A stretch of 32,892 bases of DNA from Alteribacillus sp. YIM 98480 (GTDB taxonomy: Bacteria > Bacillota > Bacilli > Bacillales > Marinococcaceae). A model generated the notes under the pieces. That model searched no databases and had not been told where the DNA came from. It worked only from the letters and a program-made list of their open reading frames with translations. The DNA lies in NCBI RefSeq assembly GCF_009765375.1, contig NZ_VTOK01000028.1:1-32892 (forward strand), read 5' to 3'. This document shows positions 8,666-15,514 of the stretch, piece by piece (within the stretch, counting starts at the first letter, position 1; each line of letters opens with the position of its first letter). The translations under genes were made by a program, and so were the position numbers.

Positions 8666-9238
8666 CATCCGTTCAATAGTCCAATGGTTCCCGCCTTGGT
8701 CTGCCTCTCTACTCGGTTTCAGATCGGTGTTTTGATCCATATTTTTACAATTCTAGCTGTTTTGTGGCCATTCACTCGTCGATTTTTTCTTTTTACTCGC
8801 CAATTTATGACTTTTTCTCGCCATTCTTTCTCTTTTTCCATTTCAGCCTTTCGATTATCCACTTGCTCCCAACTTTTCTGGACTTTCTACTTCTCATTCA
8901 GAGGTTACCTAATTACATATATTCACATTTACTCGCCAAATCCTTGAAGTTTTCTCGCCGTATTTTACATCCATCCCGCCAAAAGAAAAGGGATACAAAA
9001 ATCTAATAATAATTAAACTTCACCTTTATTTCTTCTTCATATTCTTCGTTTAACGTAGTAGATGGTCAGTTAAGCTGTTCCTAAACAAATGATAAGATAT
9101 CTGACAAGCATTTTTAAATAAATGAATTTTTTTGGAAAATTATCTCACGGAATTGCAGAAAATAAAATTTTTCTTTTATATACTAAGTTCACAAGATAAT
9201 TATTGGAATATTTACCTGGTTAAGGTGGTGAGTGTTCC
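8666..9238 (+). repeat. Non-coding region with 21-bp-periodic CTCGCCA motif
   Basis: No gene is supported between the SDR terminator and lrgA. The plus strand is pyrimidine-rich and carries the motif ACTCGTC at 8774, ACTCGCCA at 8795, TCTCGCCA at 8816, ACTCGCCA at 8931, TCTCGCCG at 8953 and CCCGCCA at about 8975. Spacings are 21, 21, then 22 and about 21-22 bases, with TTTT tracts between. The part between 8824 and 8930 is more degenerate. Two short open frames here are made of F/S/L/H/I residues and are by-products of the pyrimidine bias. The last 90 bases hold the lrgA promoter. Confidence 0.6.
9153..9182 (+). promoter_or_regulatory. Candidate sigma-A promoter of the lrgAB-HPr-like operon
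   Basis: TTGCAG at 9153-9158 and TATATA at 9177-9182 are 18 bases apart (or TTATAT at 9176 with 17). It lies about 57 bases before the lrgA start. I could not identify a clear LytTR box, although LrgAB operons are often LytSR-controlled in other Firmicutes. Confidence 0.4.
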
Positions 9239-9613
9239 ATGTTCTCCAAAGTAGTGCAATGGTCGATTCTTCTTAGTGTTTATTATACTGGAATAAGACT
9301 TTCAGCGTTTTTTCATCTTCCATTACCAGGAAGTATCGTTGGCTTGCTCTTGCTGTTTGTCTTACTATTAACTGGTTTTGTCAAACTGGAGTGGATTGAA
9401 GGTGTGGCAAGTCTTCACTTGAAGCACATGACTTTACTTTTTATTCCGTTTATCGTTGGTGTATTTCTTTCTCTGGATATTTTTCGAGTACAGGGGTTGA
9501 AATTGTTATTTGTGTTAGTGATCACAAGCTTAATTGTCCTGCTTAGTACCGCGTATACTGTTCAAGGCTATGAATGGGTTAAATCAAGGAGGATGAAAGA
9601 AAATGATGACTAA
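9239..9613 (+). CDS. lrgA: LrgA/CidA family membrane protein
   Basis: A 124-residue protein with four hydrophobic segments and the family signature LPLPGSIVGLLLLFVLL near residues 27-43, followed by LKHMTLLFIPFIVGV. Family knowledge: LrgA/CidA proteins were described as holin/antiholin-like, and more recently LrgAB-type pairs (PftAB in B. subtilis, LrgAB in Streptococcus mutans) were shown to move pyruvate. The ATG at 9239 has AAGGTGGTG upstream. It overlaps the lrgB gene by 11 bases, so they are co-translated. The name lrgA is used by family resemblance; it could equally be called cidA or ysbA/ywbH-like. Confidence 0.88.
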   Translation: MFSKVVQWSILLSVYYTGIRLSAFFHLPLPGSIVGLLLLFVLLLTGFVKLEWIEGVASLHLKHMTLLFIPFIVGVFLSLDIFRVQGLKLLFVLVITSLIVLLSTAYTVQGYEWVKSRRMKENDD

Positions 9614-10289
9614 CCTGGTGTTTAGCACTTTGTTGACTGTGACCAGTTATGCAGTCAGTTTAAAAGTGTTTCGACGGTTTCACAAACCTTGGCTGAATCC
9701 TCTTTACACTGCGACGATTTTTTTAGTGCTGGTTCTTGTCTTCGTTCCTACAGTAAACTATGAGTCTTATTTACAAGTAACGGATGTGTTCTCCTTTTTT
9801 CTCGGTATTGCTACGATATCACTAGCTGTTCCTTTATATAAACAAATATTGGTATTGAAAAAACATGCAAAAAAAATCTGTTTGGGGGTGATGTTAGGCA
9901 GTGCAGGCGGTATCTTATCCGGGTTGGTGCTGGCAAAATGGCTGCTATTCCAAGATGAAATTCTCCTTTCTCTCGTTTCAAAATCTGTAACCATTCCTGT
10001 TGCTTTATCCGTTACCGACGTGCTGGGAGGTATTCCTTCTTTAACCGTTTTATTTGCACTGAGCTCTGCTCTATTTTCCTTAATGTTTGGTCCGAAAATC
10101 TTACAAATGGCTGGGATTAAAAGCAAGGTTGCAAAGGGGATGGCATTAGGAGCATCTGCTCAGGCACTAGGTGTCAACCGGGCCCTGCAATGGGGCGAAG
10201 AAGAAGGGTCCATGGGAAGTATAGCAATGTGTATATCCGCTGTGTTTCTTTCAATGTTAGTTCCTTTTCTTGGTTTGATGGTACATTAA
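9603..10289 (+). CDS. lrgB: LrgB/CidB family membrane protein
   Basis: A 228-residue integral membrane protein of the LrgB family with about six to seven hydrophobic segments. Conserved stretches include SKSVTIPVALSVTDVLGGIP and GMALGASAQALGVNRALQWG, the latter being a variant of the family's usual GTxxHxxGTAxA region: the His normally seen there is Gln here (GASAQALGVNRA). Together with LrgA it probably forms a transporter or export system for a small carboxylate such as pyruvate or glycolate/glycerate. AAGGAGG lies upstream inside the lrgA gene; ATG codons at 9603 and 9606 are both possible starts. An HPr-like gene follows 27 bases later, before the terminator. Confidence 0.88.
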   Translation: MMTNLVFSTLLTVTSYAVSLKVFRRFHKPWLNPLYTATIFLVLVLVFVPTVNYESYLQVTDVFSFFLGIATISLAVPLYKQILVLKKHAKKICLGVMLGSAGGILSGLVLAKWLLFQDEILLSLVSKSVTIPVALSVTDVLGGIPSLTVLFALSSALFSLMFGPKILQMAGIKSKVAKGMALGASAQALGVNRALQWGEEEGSMGSIAMCISAVFLSMLVPFLGLMVH

Positions 10290-10316
10290 TTTTATTTTGG
10301 AAAGGAGAATGTGAAA

Positions 10317-10556
10317 ATGGAAGTCAAAGAATCTTTTCACATCGACCGAAACGGATCTCATCAAATGATTAACCTTGTGCGGCAAGCCAATCAATTTCAA
10401 AGCTACATTGTGCTTGAAACAAACAACAAAGTAGTCAACTGCAAGAGTTTAATCAGCATCAGTGCCTTTTTAGTACCTTCTGAAAATATAACGTTAAAAG
10501 CTGTTGGTGATGATGCAAAAGAAGCCGTAACCGCTCTGCAGCGTCTGTTTAAATAA
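10317..10556 (+). CDS. HPr/Crh-like small protein linked to LrgAB
   Basis: A 79-residue protein that aligns along its length with HPr and Crh: a strand pattern near VKESFHID, NGSHQM where HPr has GIHARP, VVNCKSL where HPr has VNLKSI, and a C-terminal ITLKAVGDDAKEAVTALQRLF like HPr's last strand and helix. His15 is present, but the Arg17-Pro18 of the active site is replaced and two residues of helix 1 appear missing. The regulatory Ser (Ser46 in HPr, residue 44 here) is kept in KSL. So phosphotransfer by enzyme I seems doubtful while Ser phosphorylation by HPr kinase remains possible. The ATG at 10317 is 9 bases after AAAGGAG; a GTG at 10311 is too close to it. It ends the lrgAB operon. Confidence 0.72.
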   Translation: MEVKESFHIDRNGSHQMINLVRQANQFQSYIVLETNNKVVNCKSLISISAFLVPSENITLKAVGDDAKEAVTALQRLFK

Positions 10557-10587
10557 ACCATCCTTCCTCTCTCACTCTTATATATCC

Positions 10588-10620
10588 CTCGGGCGTTATA
10601 GGTAACGCCCGAGATTTTTT
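10588..10620 (+). terminator. Strong intrinsic terminator of the lrgAB operon
   Basis: A perfect 11-bp stem, CTCGGGCGTTA at 10588-10598 and its complement at 10603-10613, closes on a TAGG tetraloop and is followed by TTTTTT. Confidence 0.93.
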
Positions 10621-11392
10621 GTATTTGGCATCTCCTGAATACATTGCTCATGTTTTGCAACGTATATGGTCTGATGTAAGATTCATTTTTAGTGACATAT
10701 GAACAAGGTGGTGGGTTGTATTCGAATTTACTTTTAGGGTCTGGTCCCGCAATTTCCATGATGGATATTAAATGCTTTCCAATTACGTTATTTTCAGCTT
10801 TTTAAATTATCTGTTCTTCTCGGTGGGTGCCGCAGTTTAAAACTTTGCTTCGGTTTTTGTCTCTCTATCCTAATTTTCATTCATACGAGCATTTTCCTCT
10901 TTTTTGACTTCCTTTTGGGTACTCAGATTTATTAGTACTCGCGCAAACAGAACTATTTTCATTTTGGTACTGTATCAACCTAATAAATTTGAGCTAACGT
11001 TTCGTTTTTATAAACAACTTTCTCTTTTTTATGACTTCCTTTAGACTGTTTATGATCACTCCATTGCTTCATTGCGGTCTGGTCCCATATATTTTAGTTC
11101 GGAAACCTTCCTAACCTGTTCCATTCTTCGCTCATCGTGAATCATGTTTCTTTCCTACTTGTTGATTTACGTCTATCTACTTTAATGATTTGCATTTCTT
11201 TATTTTCTTTATGAGCCTCTTTGCAAGTATTATGAGCTCTTCTCGTTGATTTATGCCTCCCTTTGCTTGTCTCCTCTTAACGTCTGCTGTGTGCCTGGCC
11301 CTCCATCTTTTTCTTAGGAATTTTTTAAAGTGAGGTTCCTAATTAAAACCAATCCGATTTATTTATATTCAGCTCAGACCCTTCTCTGATTC
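10621..11392 (+). other. Long T-rich non-coding region
   Basis: About 770 bases without a credible gene lie between two terminators. The plus strand is pyrimidine-rich with loosely repeated blocks such as TGACTTCCTTT, TGAGCCTCTTT and TGAGCTCTTCTC. The 11-mer GGTCTGGTCCC occurs at 10738-10748 and again at 11076-11086. A 7-bp inverted repeat, TTAGGAA at 11314 and TTCCTAA at 11336, is also present. All open frames are short and lack ribosome binding sites. Confidence 0.5.
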
Positions 11393-11437
11393 AAAAAAAT
11401 TAGCCCCCGGTATCATTCCTGACGACCAAGGGCTTAA
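11393..11437 (-). terminator. Terminator of the CysQ-like gene
   Basis: On the minus strand TTAAGCCCTTGGT pairs with ACCGGGGGCTAA with one bulge and weak pairs, followed by a run of seven T. It starts 13 bases after the stop codon. Confidence 0.7.
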
Positions 11438-11449
11438 CTACTCCTCGTT

Positions 11450-12241
11450 TTATTTCTTGTTCTGTGCTAAAAACCAAGGATTTTTCAATTCTTTTTTATT
11501 ATAAACAAGCGGCTTTTTTTCTTCCACATTTGTGACAATTCCACCAGCTGCTTCAACAATGGCGTGGCCGGCGCCTGTATCCCATTCCATTGTTGGAGCA
11601 TAACGGGGGTAAAAGTCTGCTTTTCCTTCTGCCACTAAACAAAGCTTCAGCGAACTTCCAGCAGAAATGGTCTCGACCTCATCATATTCTTTCTCTAGCT
11701 TTTGTATAAATTGCTTCGTTTCTTCAGACATATGAGAGCGGCTGGCAACGACACTTACTTTTTGATCGTTCTGCGTTGAAACCGGCAAAACTGTACCATG
11801 CTCAAAAAGGGTATTTATATTTTTATTATGGCTTGCTTTTTCTATTTTCACAGCGCCTTTGTCTTTGTCCCCTGCATATAACATATCCATTGCTGGAGCA
11901 TAAATCACACCAAATACGGGAGTTTCCCCTTCAATAAGCGCAATATTCACAGTAAATTCTCCGTTTTTCTTTATAAATTCTTTCGTTCCATCTAGCGGAT
12001 CGACGAGCCAGAATTTTTCCCAGGAAGCTCGTTTGTCATACGAAAGGTGATTGCCTTCTTCGCTTAAAATGGGGATGTGAGGATATTTTTGCTCGAGTTT
12101 TGTTTTTATTATGTAATGGGCACGTTCATCCGCTATGGTAAGTGGAGACTCATCTTCTTTGTACGCTACGTTAAAATCTGTTTGATAAATATTCATGATT
12201 TCTTTTCCTGCTTCTATGGCAGCATCTACGGCGGTTTGCAT
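11450..12241 (-). CDS. cysQ: 3'(2'),5'-bisphosphate nucleotidase, CysQ-like (inositol monophosphatase superfamily)
   Basis: A 263-residue metal-dependent, lithium-sensitive-type phosphatase. Seen: the metal-binding Glu in LSEEG (residue 61/62), the DPLDGT motif at residues 81-86 and a late WDTGAGHAIVEAAGG that supplies another metal-binding Asp. The extension KEFIKKNGEFTVNIALIE after DPLDGT is typical of CysQ, which removes the 3'-phosphate from PAP/PAPS made during sulfate assimilation, and less typical of plain inositol monophosphatases. I chose the ATG at 12241 because AGGAGG sits 8 bases before it; an upstream start at 12262 would translate through this site. It appears to be a single-gene unit. 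A role on another sugar or inositol phosphate cannot be excluded. Confidence 0.82.
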   Translation of the reverse strand: MQTAVDAAIEAGKEIMNIYQTDFNVAYKEDESPLTIADERAHYIIKTKLEQKYPHIPILSEEGNHLSYDKRASWEKFWLVDPLDGTKEFIKKNGEFTVNIALIEGETPVFGVIYAPAMDMLYAGDKDKGAVKIEKASHNKNINTLFEHGTVLPVSTQNDQKVSVVASRSHMSEETKQFIQKLEKEYDEVETISAGSSLKLCLVAEGKADFYPRYAPTMEWDTGAGHAIVEAAGGIVTNVEEKKPLVYNKKELKNPWFLAQNKK

Positions 12242-12340
12242 GTTAAACTCCTCCTGCATCACTTCAAATATGTTTTTCTGCTATGTACTATCTTCTAGCA
12301 TAGCATCTTTTTCTGCTATTGTGTGAGGGAACAGAGCTCT

Positions 12341-12358
12341 TAATCAAACGTTTGATTA
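12341..12358. promoter_or_regulatory. Perfect 18-bp palindrome, operator-like
   Basis: TAATCAAACGTTTGATTA is its own reverse complement. It lies 100 bp upstream of the cysQ-like start and just after the terminator of the next minus-strand gene. Five bases further is a second perfect palindrome, ACTCGCGAGT at 12363-12372. The first looks like a TetR-family operator, but no regulator gene is adjacent. Confidence 0.5.
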
Positions 12359-12406
12359 CTTTACTCGCGAGTCTCTTGACACTTTGTCTCACCCAAATTT
12401 AAACGG

Positions 12407-12441
12407 AAAAGGAGACGGGGGATTCGTCCCCATCTCCTTTT
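12407..12441 (-). terminator. Intrinsic terminator after the small Gly/Asn-rich gene
   Basis: AAAAGGAGACGGGG and TCCCCATCTCCTTTT pair with one mismatch around a short loop. It follows the stop codon of the 96-residue protein directly and ends in TTTT on the minus strand. Confidence 0.8.
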
Positions 12442-12445
12442 ACCA

Positions 12446-12736
12446 TTAATCTGCCTGATTTCTGTAGTTAGAATCATCAGGTGTTAATTCTTCAGAAAAA
12501 GCTGTTTCGGTATTAGGCATCGCCCGCTGTGCGTTAGAAATCATGTTTCTAACAGGCTGTCTTCCGTTATTATTATTGTTATTTTGAGTAATACCAGCCC
12601 ATGCAGCTCCTGCCCCAATTCCGAGTAACGTCAGTAACATGCCCATGCCCATTCCACCGCGGTTGTTTCTTCGGTTCCAGCCCGTAAATCTTCGCCTTCG
12701 CCCCATAAAAGGTGCTAACCAACGAAAATTATTCAT
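12446..12736 (-). CDS. Small Gly/Asn-rich membrane protein of unknown function
   Basis: A 96-residue protein. The N-terminus is very basic (GRRRRFTGWNRRNNR), then comes one hydrophobic Gly/Ala-rich segment at about residues 30-48 (GMLLTLLGIGAGAAWAG), a poly-Asn tract (QNNNNNNG) and an acidic C-terminal tail. Topology suggests a single membrane segment with the basic end inside. The combination resembles small Bacillus membrane proteins of the YrzQ/DUF3918 kind only loosely, so I do not assign a family. The ATG at 12736 has AAGGGG upstream, and a terminator follows the stop. The gene stands alone on the minus strand. Function is unknown. Confidence 0.72.
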   Translation of the reverse strand: MNNFRWLAPFMGRRRRFTGWNRRNNRGGMGMGMLLTLLGIGAGAAWAGITQNNNNNNGRQPVRNMISNAQRAMPNTETAFSEELTPDDSNYRNQAD

Positions 12737-12915
12737 CCCATATTCCCCTTCTCTTCATAAAAGTGTGGGATAAGAAATAATCCCGCATCTATATTTTTAA
12801 CCGATTTTGTTTACTTTATCAGTAAGAATTTTTCCCCTCTTATTACCATAAATATTATTAGATGAAATTTGTACACTATGTAGGGTGTTATATTAACCGA
12901 GGGAATGAAACTCCT

Positions 12916-13536
12916 ATGAGAAAATTTTTCGTGTATGCTTGGACTGTTTTGGATCCATTTTATTTTAAATTAACCCGTCTCACCAACCTTTATGATACTA
13001 ATGATCTGTTTAAAAACATCTTCAGGGTAAGGCTCACTTCTTATAAAGGTTCTGCTGTTACCCTATCGGACGGGACGATTATCAATAAAAACGATACCCT
13101 TTTAAAAATTCACTTGCATAATATTCGTTTAATTAATGAAATGGACACGCTGCAAACCGACATTCATAAGGCTTTTTTTGTTTATAAAATGGTTCAGCAA
13201 TCGCTTCCTGGTCTTGCCGCTTATATCCAAAATCTCGAAAAAAAAGAACAAATAAAAGGAATTATGGGAATTACAATTTTAAACAAAGGATGTACCAGGC
13301 TTGGTTTTGATTCAATTGATATTACTAATCCATTTTATAAATGGTTTAAATTTCTGCCGTCTTTATCGATCAGCATGTTATCATCACCAACAGCAACGTT
13401 TTCTTCCATAAAAAAGAAACAACCCAAATATATTTTTATGTCGAAAGAAAAGCTTTTGGCAACCTGTATAAAAACGCAGTCCCGCCAAGTCATCCAGCAA
13501 AGCCTCTCTGCTAGTACCGTACATGGTAAAAGGTAA
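12916..13536 (+). CDS. ykoP: YkoP-like conserved protein
   Basis: A protein of about 206 residues that resembles the B. subtilis YkoP family, of unknown function: an N-terminal hydrophobic MRKFFVYAWTVLDPFYFKLTRL, then LTSYKGSAVTLSDGTII and the central HLHNIRLINEM. The adjacent convergent gene looks like YkoQ, a ykoP neighbour in B. subtilis, which supports the call. I chose the ATG at 12916, preceded by GAGGG about 11 bases upstream; an in-frame ATG at 12862 has no ribosome binding site and would add 18 atypical residues. The C-terminus is Ser/Lys/Gln-rich. A strong bidirectional hairpin follows within 5 bases. Confidence 0.68.
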   Translation: MRKFFVYAWTVLDPFYFKLTRLTNLYDTNDLFKNIFRVRLTSYKGSAVTLSDGTIINKNDTLLKIHLHNIRLINEMDTLQTDIHKAFFVYKMVQQSLPGLAAYIQNLEKKEQIKGIMGITILNKGCTRLGFDSIDITNPFYKWFKFLPSLSISMLSSPTATFSSIKKKQPKYIFMSKEKLLATCIKTQSRQVIQQSLSASTVHGKR

Positions 13537-13540
13537 GAAA

Positions 13541-13573
13541 AAAAAGAGCTGCTCTAAGCGGAGCGGCTCTTTT
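13541..13573 (+). terminator. Terminator between convergent ykoP-like and ykoQ-like genes
   Basis: AAAAGAGCTGCTC at 13542-13554 pairs with GAGCGGCTCTTTT at 13561-13573, with one mismatch and a 6-base loop. A run before and T run after make it usable in both directions. Confidence 0.85.
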
Positions 13574-13615
13574 AACATGTGTGAAACGGACCTCATTTTC
13601 TCGTTTCACTCTCTT

Positions 13616-14452
13616 TTAGCTTATTTTCGCATTTGCCATTTCCTTACCGACAGACAAGGTATGAAGCGTAATTTCAGGACGCGATCCGATTCGCGCGTTC
13701 AACCCTGTTTGTCCTAAACCTTCACTAATATAAAAAGGCTTGTCATTGTAACGGTGAAGCCCTTTAATCATTTTCATTCGAGCAAGTTTTCCCATTTTAA
13801 CAAGATGATAAGGCTTCGGGTACAAAAATTGTCCTCCGTGAAAATGGCCGGAAAGAAGATAGTCAAAGCTGCAATGGTTCATATCTAAAACGACATTGGG
13901 ATCATGTGTTAACACTAGATTGTAACCTGTTTTTACATATTGATAAGAAGATTCAAGGTCACTTCGGTTTGTACTGTAATCATCAATCCCTATAATGTTG
14001 ACGGGATATCCTTCTATATTAAGCAAACACTGCTCATTTTGCAGAGTCTTACAACCGTGCTGTTCTAACATATTCTTTAAAGAAGCAAAATCATTATCTT
14101 TTAGCACATAATCATGATTTCCAAAAACAGCATACATCCCGTAACAAGGCTTTAGTTTATTTAATGCGTCTAAATATGGGACAAGCTTCGGTATCGTACG
14201 TTTTCTATCCAAAAAATCCCCGGTTATCGCAATAATATCAATGGGTTCCTGTTTTAATTTTTCATAAAGCTGTTCCGATGTGATGGAGATGTTTTCCAAA
14301 TGCATATCAGAAAGATGGAGAACGGTAACGGAGGAATTAGGAGTCCATTCATCCTGGTTTAATTCCACTTTATTGATTACCACTTGCTTTGTATTTTCAT
14401 AAGCTTTGTATCCAATAATAACAACAATCATAATAATAAATAACCAAATCAT
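13616..14452 (-). CDS. ykoQ: Membrane-anchored metallophosphoesterase, YkoQ-like
   Basis: A 278-residue calcineurin-like phosphoesterase. An N-terminal membrane anchor (IWLFIIMIVVIIGY, residues 2-15) is followed by the metal-binding motifs in order: SDMHLEN, GDFLDR, GNHDY, a later LTHDP and SGHFHGGQ. This is the full two-metal site, so it should be active. Members of this group act on phosphodiesters such as UDP-diacylglucosamine or on unknown membrane-linked substrates; the particular substrate is unknown. I chose the ATG at 14452 because GGAGGTG lies 6 bases upstream. Longer readings up to 14686 would run through the divergent gene's start and lack a ribosome binding site. Convergent with the ykoP-like gene, as a ykoP-ykoQ partner. 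Confidence 0.85.
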   Translation of the reverse strand: MIWLFIIMIVVIIGYKAYENTKQVVINKVELNQDEWTPNSSVTVLHLSDMHLENISITSEQLYEKLKQEPIDIIAITGDFLDRKRTIPKLVPYLDALNKLKPCYGMYAVFGNHDYVLKDNDFASLKNMLEQHGCKTLQNEQCLLNIEGYPVNIIGIDDYSTNRSDLESSYQYVKTGYNLVLTHDPNVVLDMNHCSFDYLLSGHFHGGQFLYPKPYHLVKMGKLARMKMIKGLHRYNDKPFYISEGLGQTGLNARIGSRPEITLHTLSVGKEMANAKIS

Positions 14453-14557
14453 TCGCAACACCTCCAATGCTTGATTATACATGAAAAAGACTGGATTTTG
14501 CCTAGTAATACTTGGTGGTATTGCCATCGTTGTATTAACGTAACGGAGGGTATGATA

Positions 14558-15298
14558 ATGATTTACCATGCAAAAAAGGGACAAGTAAACTATGGTTCGA
14601 CAATAGGCATACTTATGCTCGACAGCCATATTCCCTTTATCCCCGGAGATATGGGAAACGCAGCCACTTTTTCTTTTCCTGTTCACTATAAAAAAGTGGA
14701 CGGCTTAACCGTAAAACAAATGTATGAAGATAGAGAAGCCGTTCTTCCAAAAGTGGTTTCAGCAGGCAAACAACTTATCGCAGAGAGCGGGGTTAAAGCC
14801 ATTACAGGAAACTGCGGCTACTTATTACTGTTCCAACAAGAATTGGCAAGCTCCCTGAAAGTTCCCGTATTTATGTCAAGTTTGCTGCAGCTTTGTATGA
14901 TGGAAAAAATAATCGACACTTCTAATCAAAAAATCGGCATTATCACAGCAGAGTCGTATCGTTTACACACTAAAATGCTGCACGCTGCAGGTATAAAGCC
15001 AGAAAGTGTCTATGTTAAAGGATTAGAAAACACATCCCATTTTGCAGGAGTTGCCATTCAGGAAACAGGCATATTGAACAAACAACTAATGGAACAAGAA
15101 GTCGTAGAGGCGGCTGCAGAAATGATTACAGAGCATCCCGACATGTCCATACTGTTACTAGAATGCAGCCTCCTCTCCCCTTATTCCAAAGCGGTACAAG
15201 AAAAAATACAACGCCCTGTATTTGACTACGTTACGATGATAAATTTTGTGTTTGAATCGTTTATAAAAAAAGAGTTTACTGGTTTTACATTCAATTAA
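14558..15298 (+). CDS. Aspartate/glutamate racemase superfamily protein
   Basis: A 246-residue cytoplasmic protein. GILMLDSHIPFIPGDMGN near the N-terminus resembles the start of this superfamily, and the two catalytic cysteine positions appear to be filled by the Cys in ITGNCGYLLLFQ and the Cys in LLLECSLLSPYS. Two facing cysteines are the hallmark of cofactor-independent amino-acid racemases, while some relatives act on hydantoins or malonates. The second motif is ECS, not the usual GCT, so the substrate is uncertain. The start is the ATG at 14558, with GGAGGG eight bases upstream; ATG at 14552 is too close to it. The 105-bp divergent gap with the ykoQ-like gene contains a small inverted repeat, AATAC at 14507 and GTATT at 14518, possibly an operator. 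Confidence 0.72.
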   Translation: MIYHAKKGQVNYGSTIGILMLDSHIPFIPGDMGNAATFSFPVHYKKVDGLTVKQMYEDREAVLPKVVSAGKQLIAESGVKAITGNCGYLLLFQQELASSLKVPVFMSSLLQLCMMEKIIDTSNQKIGIITAESYRLHTKMLHAAGIKPESVYVKGLENTSHFAGVAIQETGILNKQLMEQEVVEAAAEMITEHPDMSILLLECSLLSPYSKAVQEKIQRPVFDYVTMINFVFESFIKKEFTGFTFN

Positions 15299-15393
15299 TG
15301 GTTTTTACTCAGTATTTTTTTCCTATTTACTTTCAAATATTGGGACACATTGATTGATTTTGATTATTTTTGAACTAATTTGATGTTTTATGA

Positions 15394-15422
15394 TTGATAT
15401 TAATCATTTATATTTTTACAAT
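15394..15422 (+). promoter_or_regulatory. Sigma-A promoter of the GH32 fructan hydrolase gene
   Basis: TTGATA at 15394-15399 and TACAAT at 15417-15422 are exactly 17 bases apart, in an AT-rich stretch about 120 bases before the start codon. Confidence 0.75.
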
Positions 15423-15427
15423 ACTAA

Positions 15428-15442
15428 TTGAAACCGCTTTCC
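15428..15442 (+). promoter_or_regulatory. cre site (CcpA binding) at the fructan hydrolase promoter
   Basis: TTGAAACCGCTTTCC fits the cre pattern WTGNAANCGNWNNCA at all fixed positions but the last. It begins 5 bases after the -10 box, where CcpA would cover the transcription start. Catabolite repression of a fructan hydrolase is expected from B. subtilis sacC/levanase biology. Confidence 0.7.
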
Positions 15443-15454
15443 ATTTTGGTCGTT

Positions 15455-15491
15455 AAGGAGGGAATAGTTGTTGCTAGATGGAACGCTTTAA
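15455..15491 (+). other. Strong Shine-Dalgarno and possible leader peptide before the GH32 gene
   Basis: AAGGAGGG at 15455-15462 is a better ribosome binding site than the gene's own, yet lies 50 bases too far upstream. It is followed by a 7-codon frame starting TTG TTG at 15468 and ending at TAA 15489-15491. Another frame from ATG 15478 runs 15 codons and overlaps the GH32 start. Either could be a leader peptide; this is speculative. Confidence 0.3.
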
Positions 15492-15514
15492 ATTTTTAGT
15501 GAGGGGGAATAAAA

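Noticed and set aside
8774-8981. CRISPR array
   Set aside because: The 21-bp-spaced motif is only 7-8 bases long, spacers are low-complexity and no cas gene is near.
8609-9006. Two overlapping plus-strand frames after the SDR gene
   Set aside because: Their F/S/L/H-rich products follow from the pyrimidine bias and the CTCGCCA array; the first frame runs through the terminator.
13616-14686. 356-residue reading of the metallophosphoesterase
   Set aside because: The upstream 78 codons overlap the divergent racemase-like gene and lack a Shine-Dalgarno site; the ATG at 14452 has one and starts with a normal membrane anchor.
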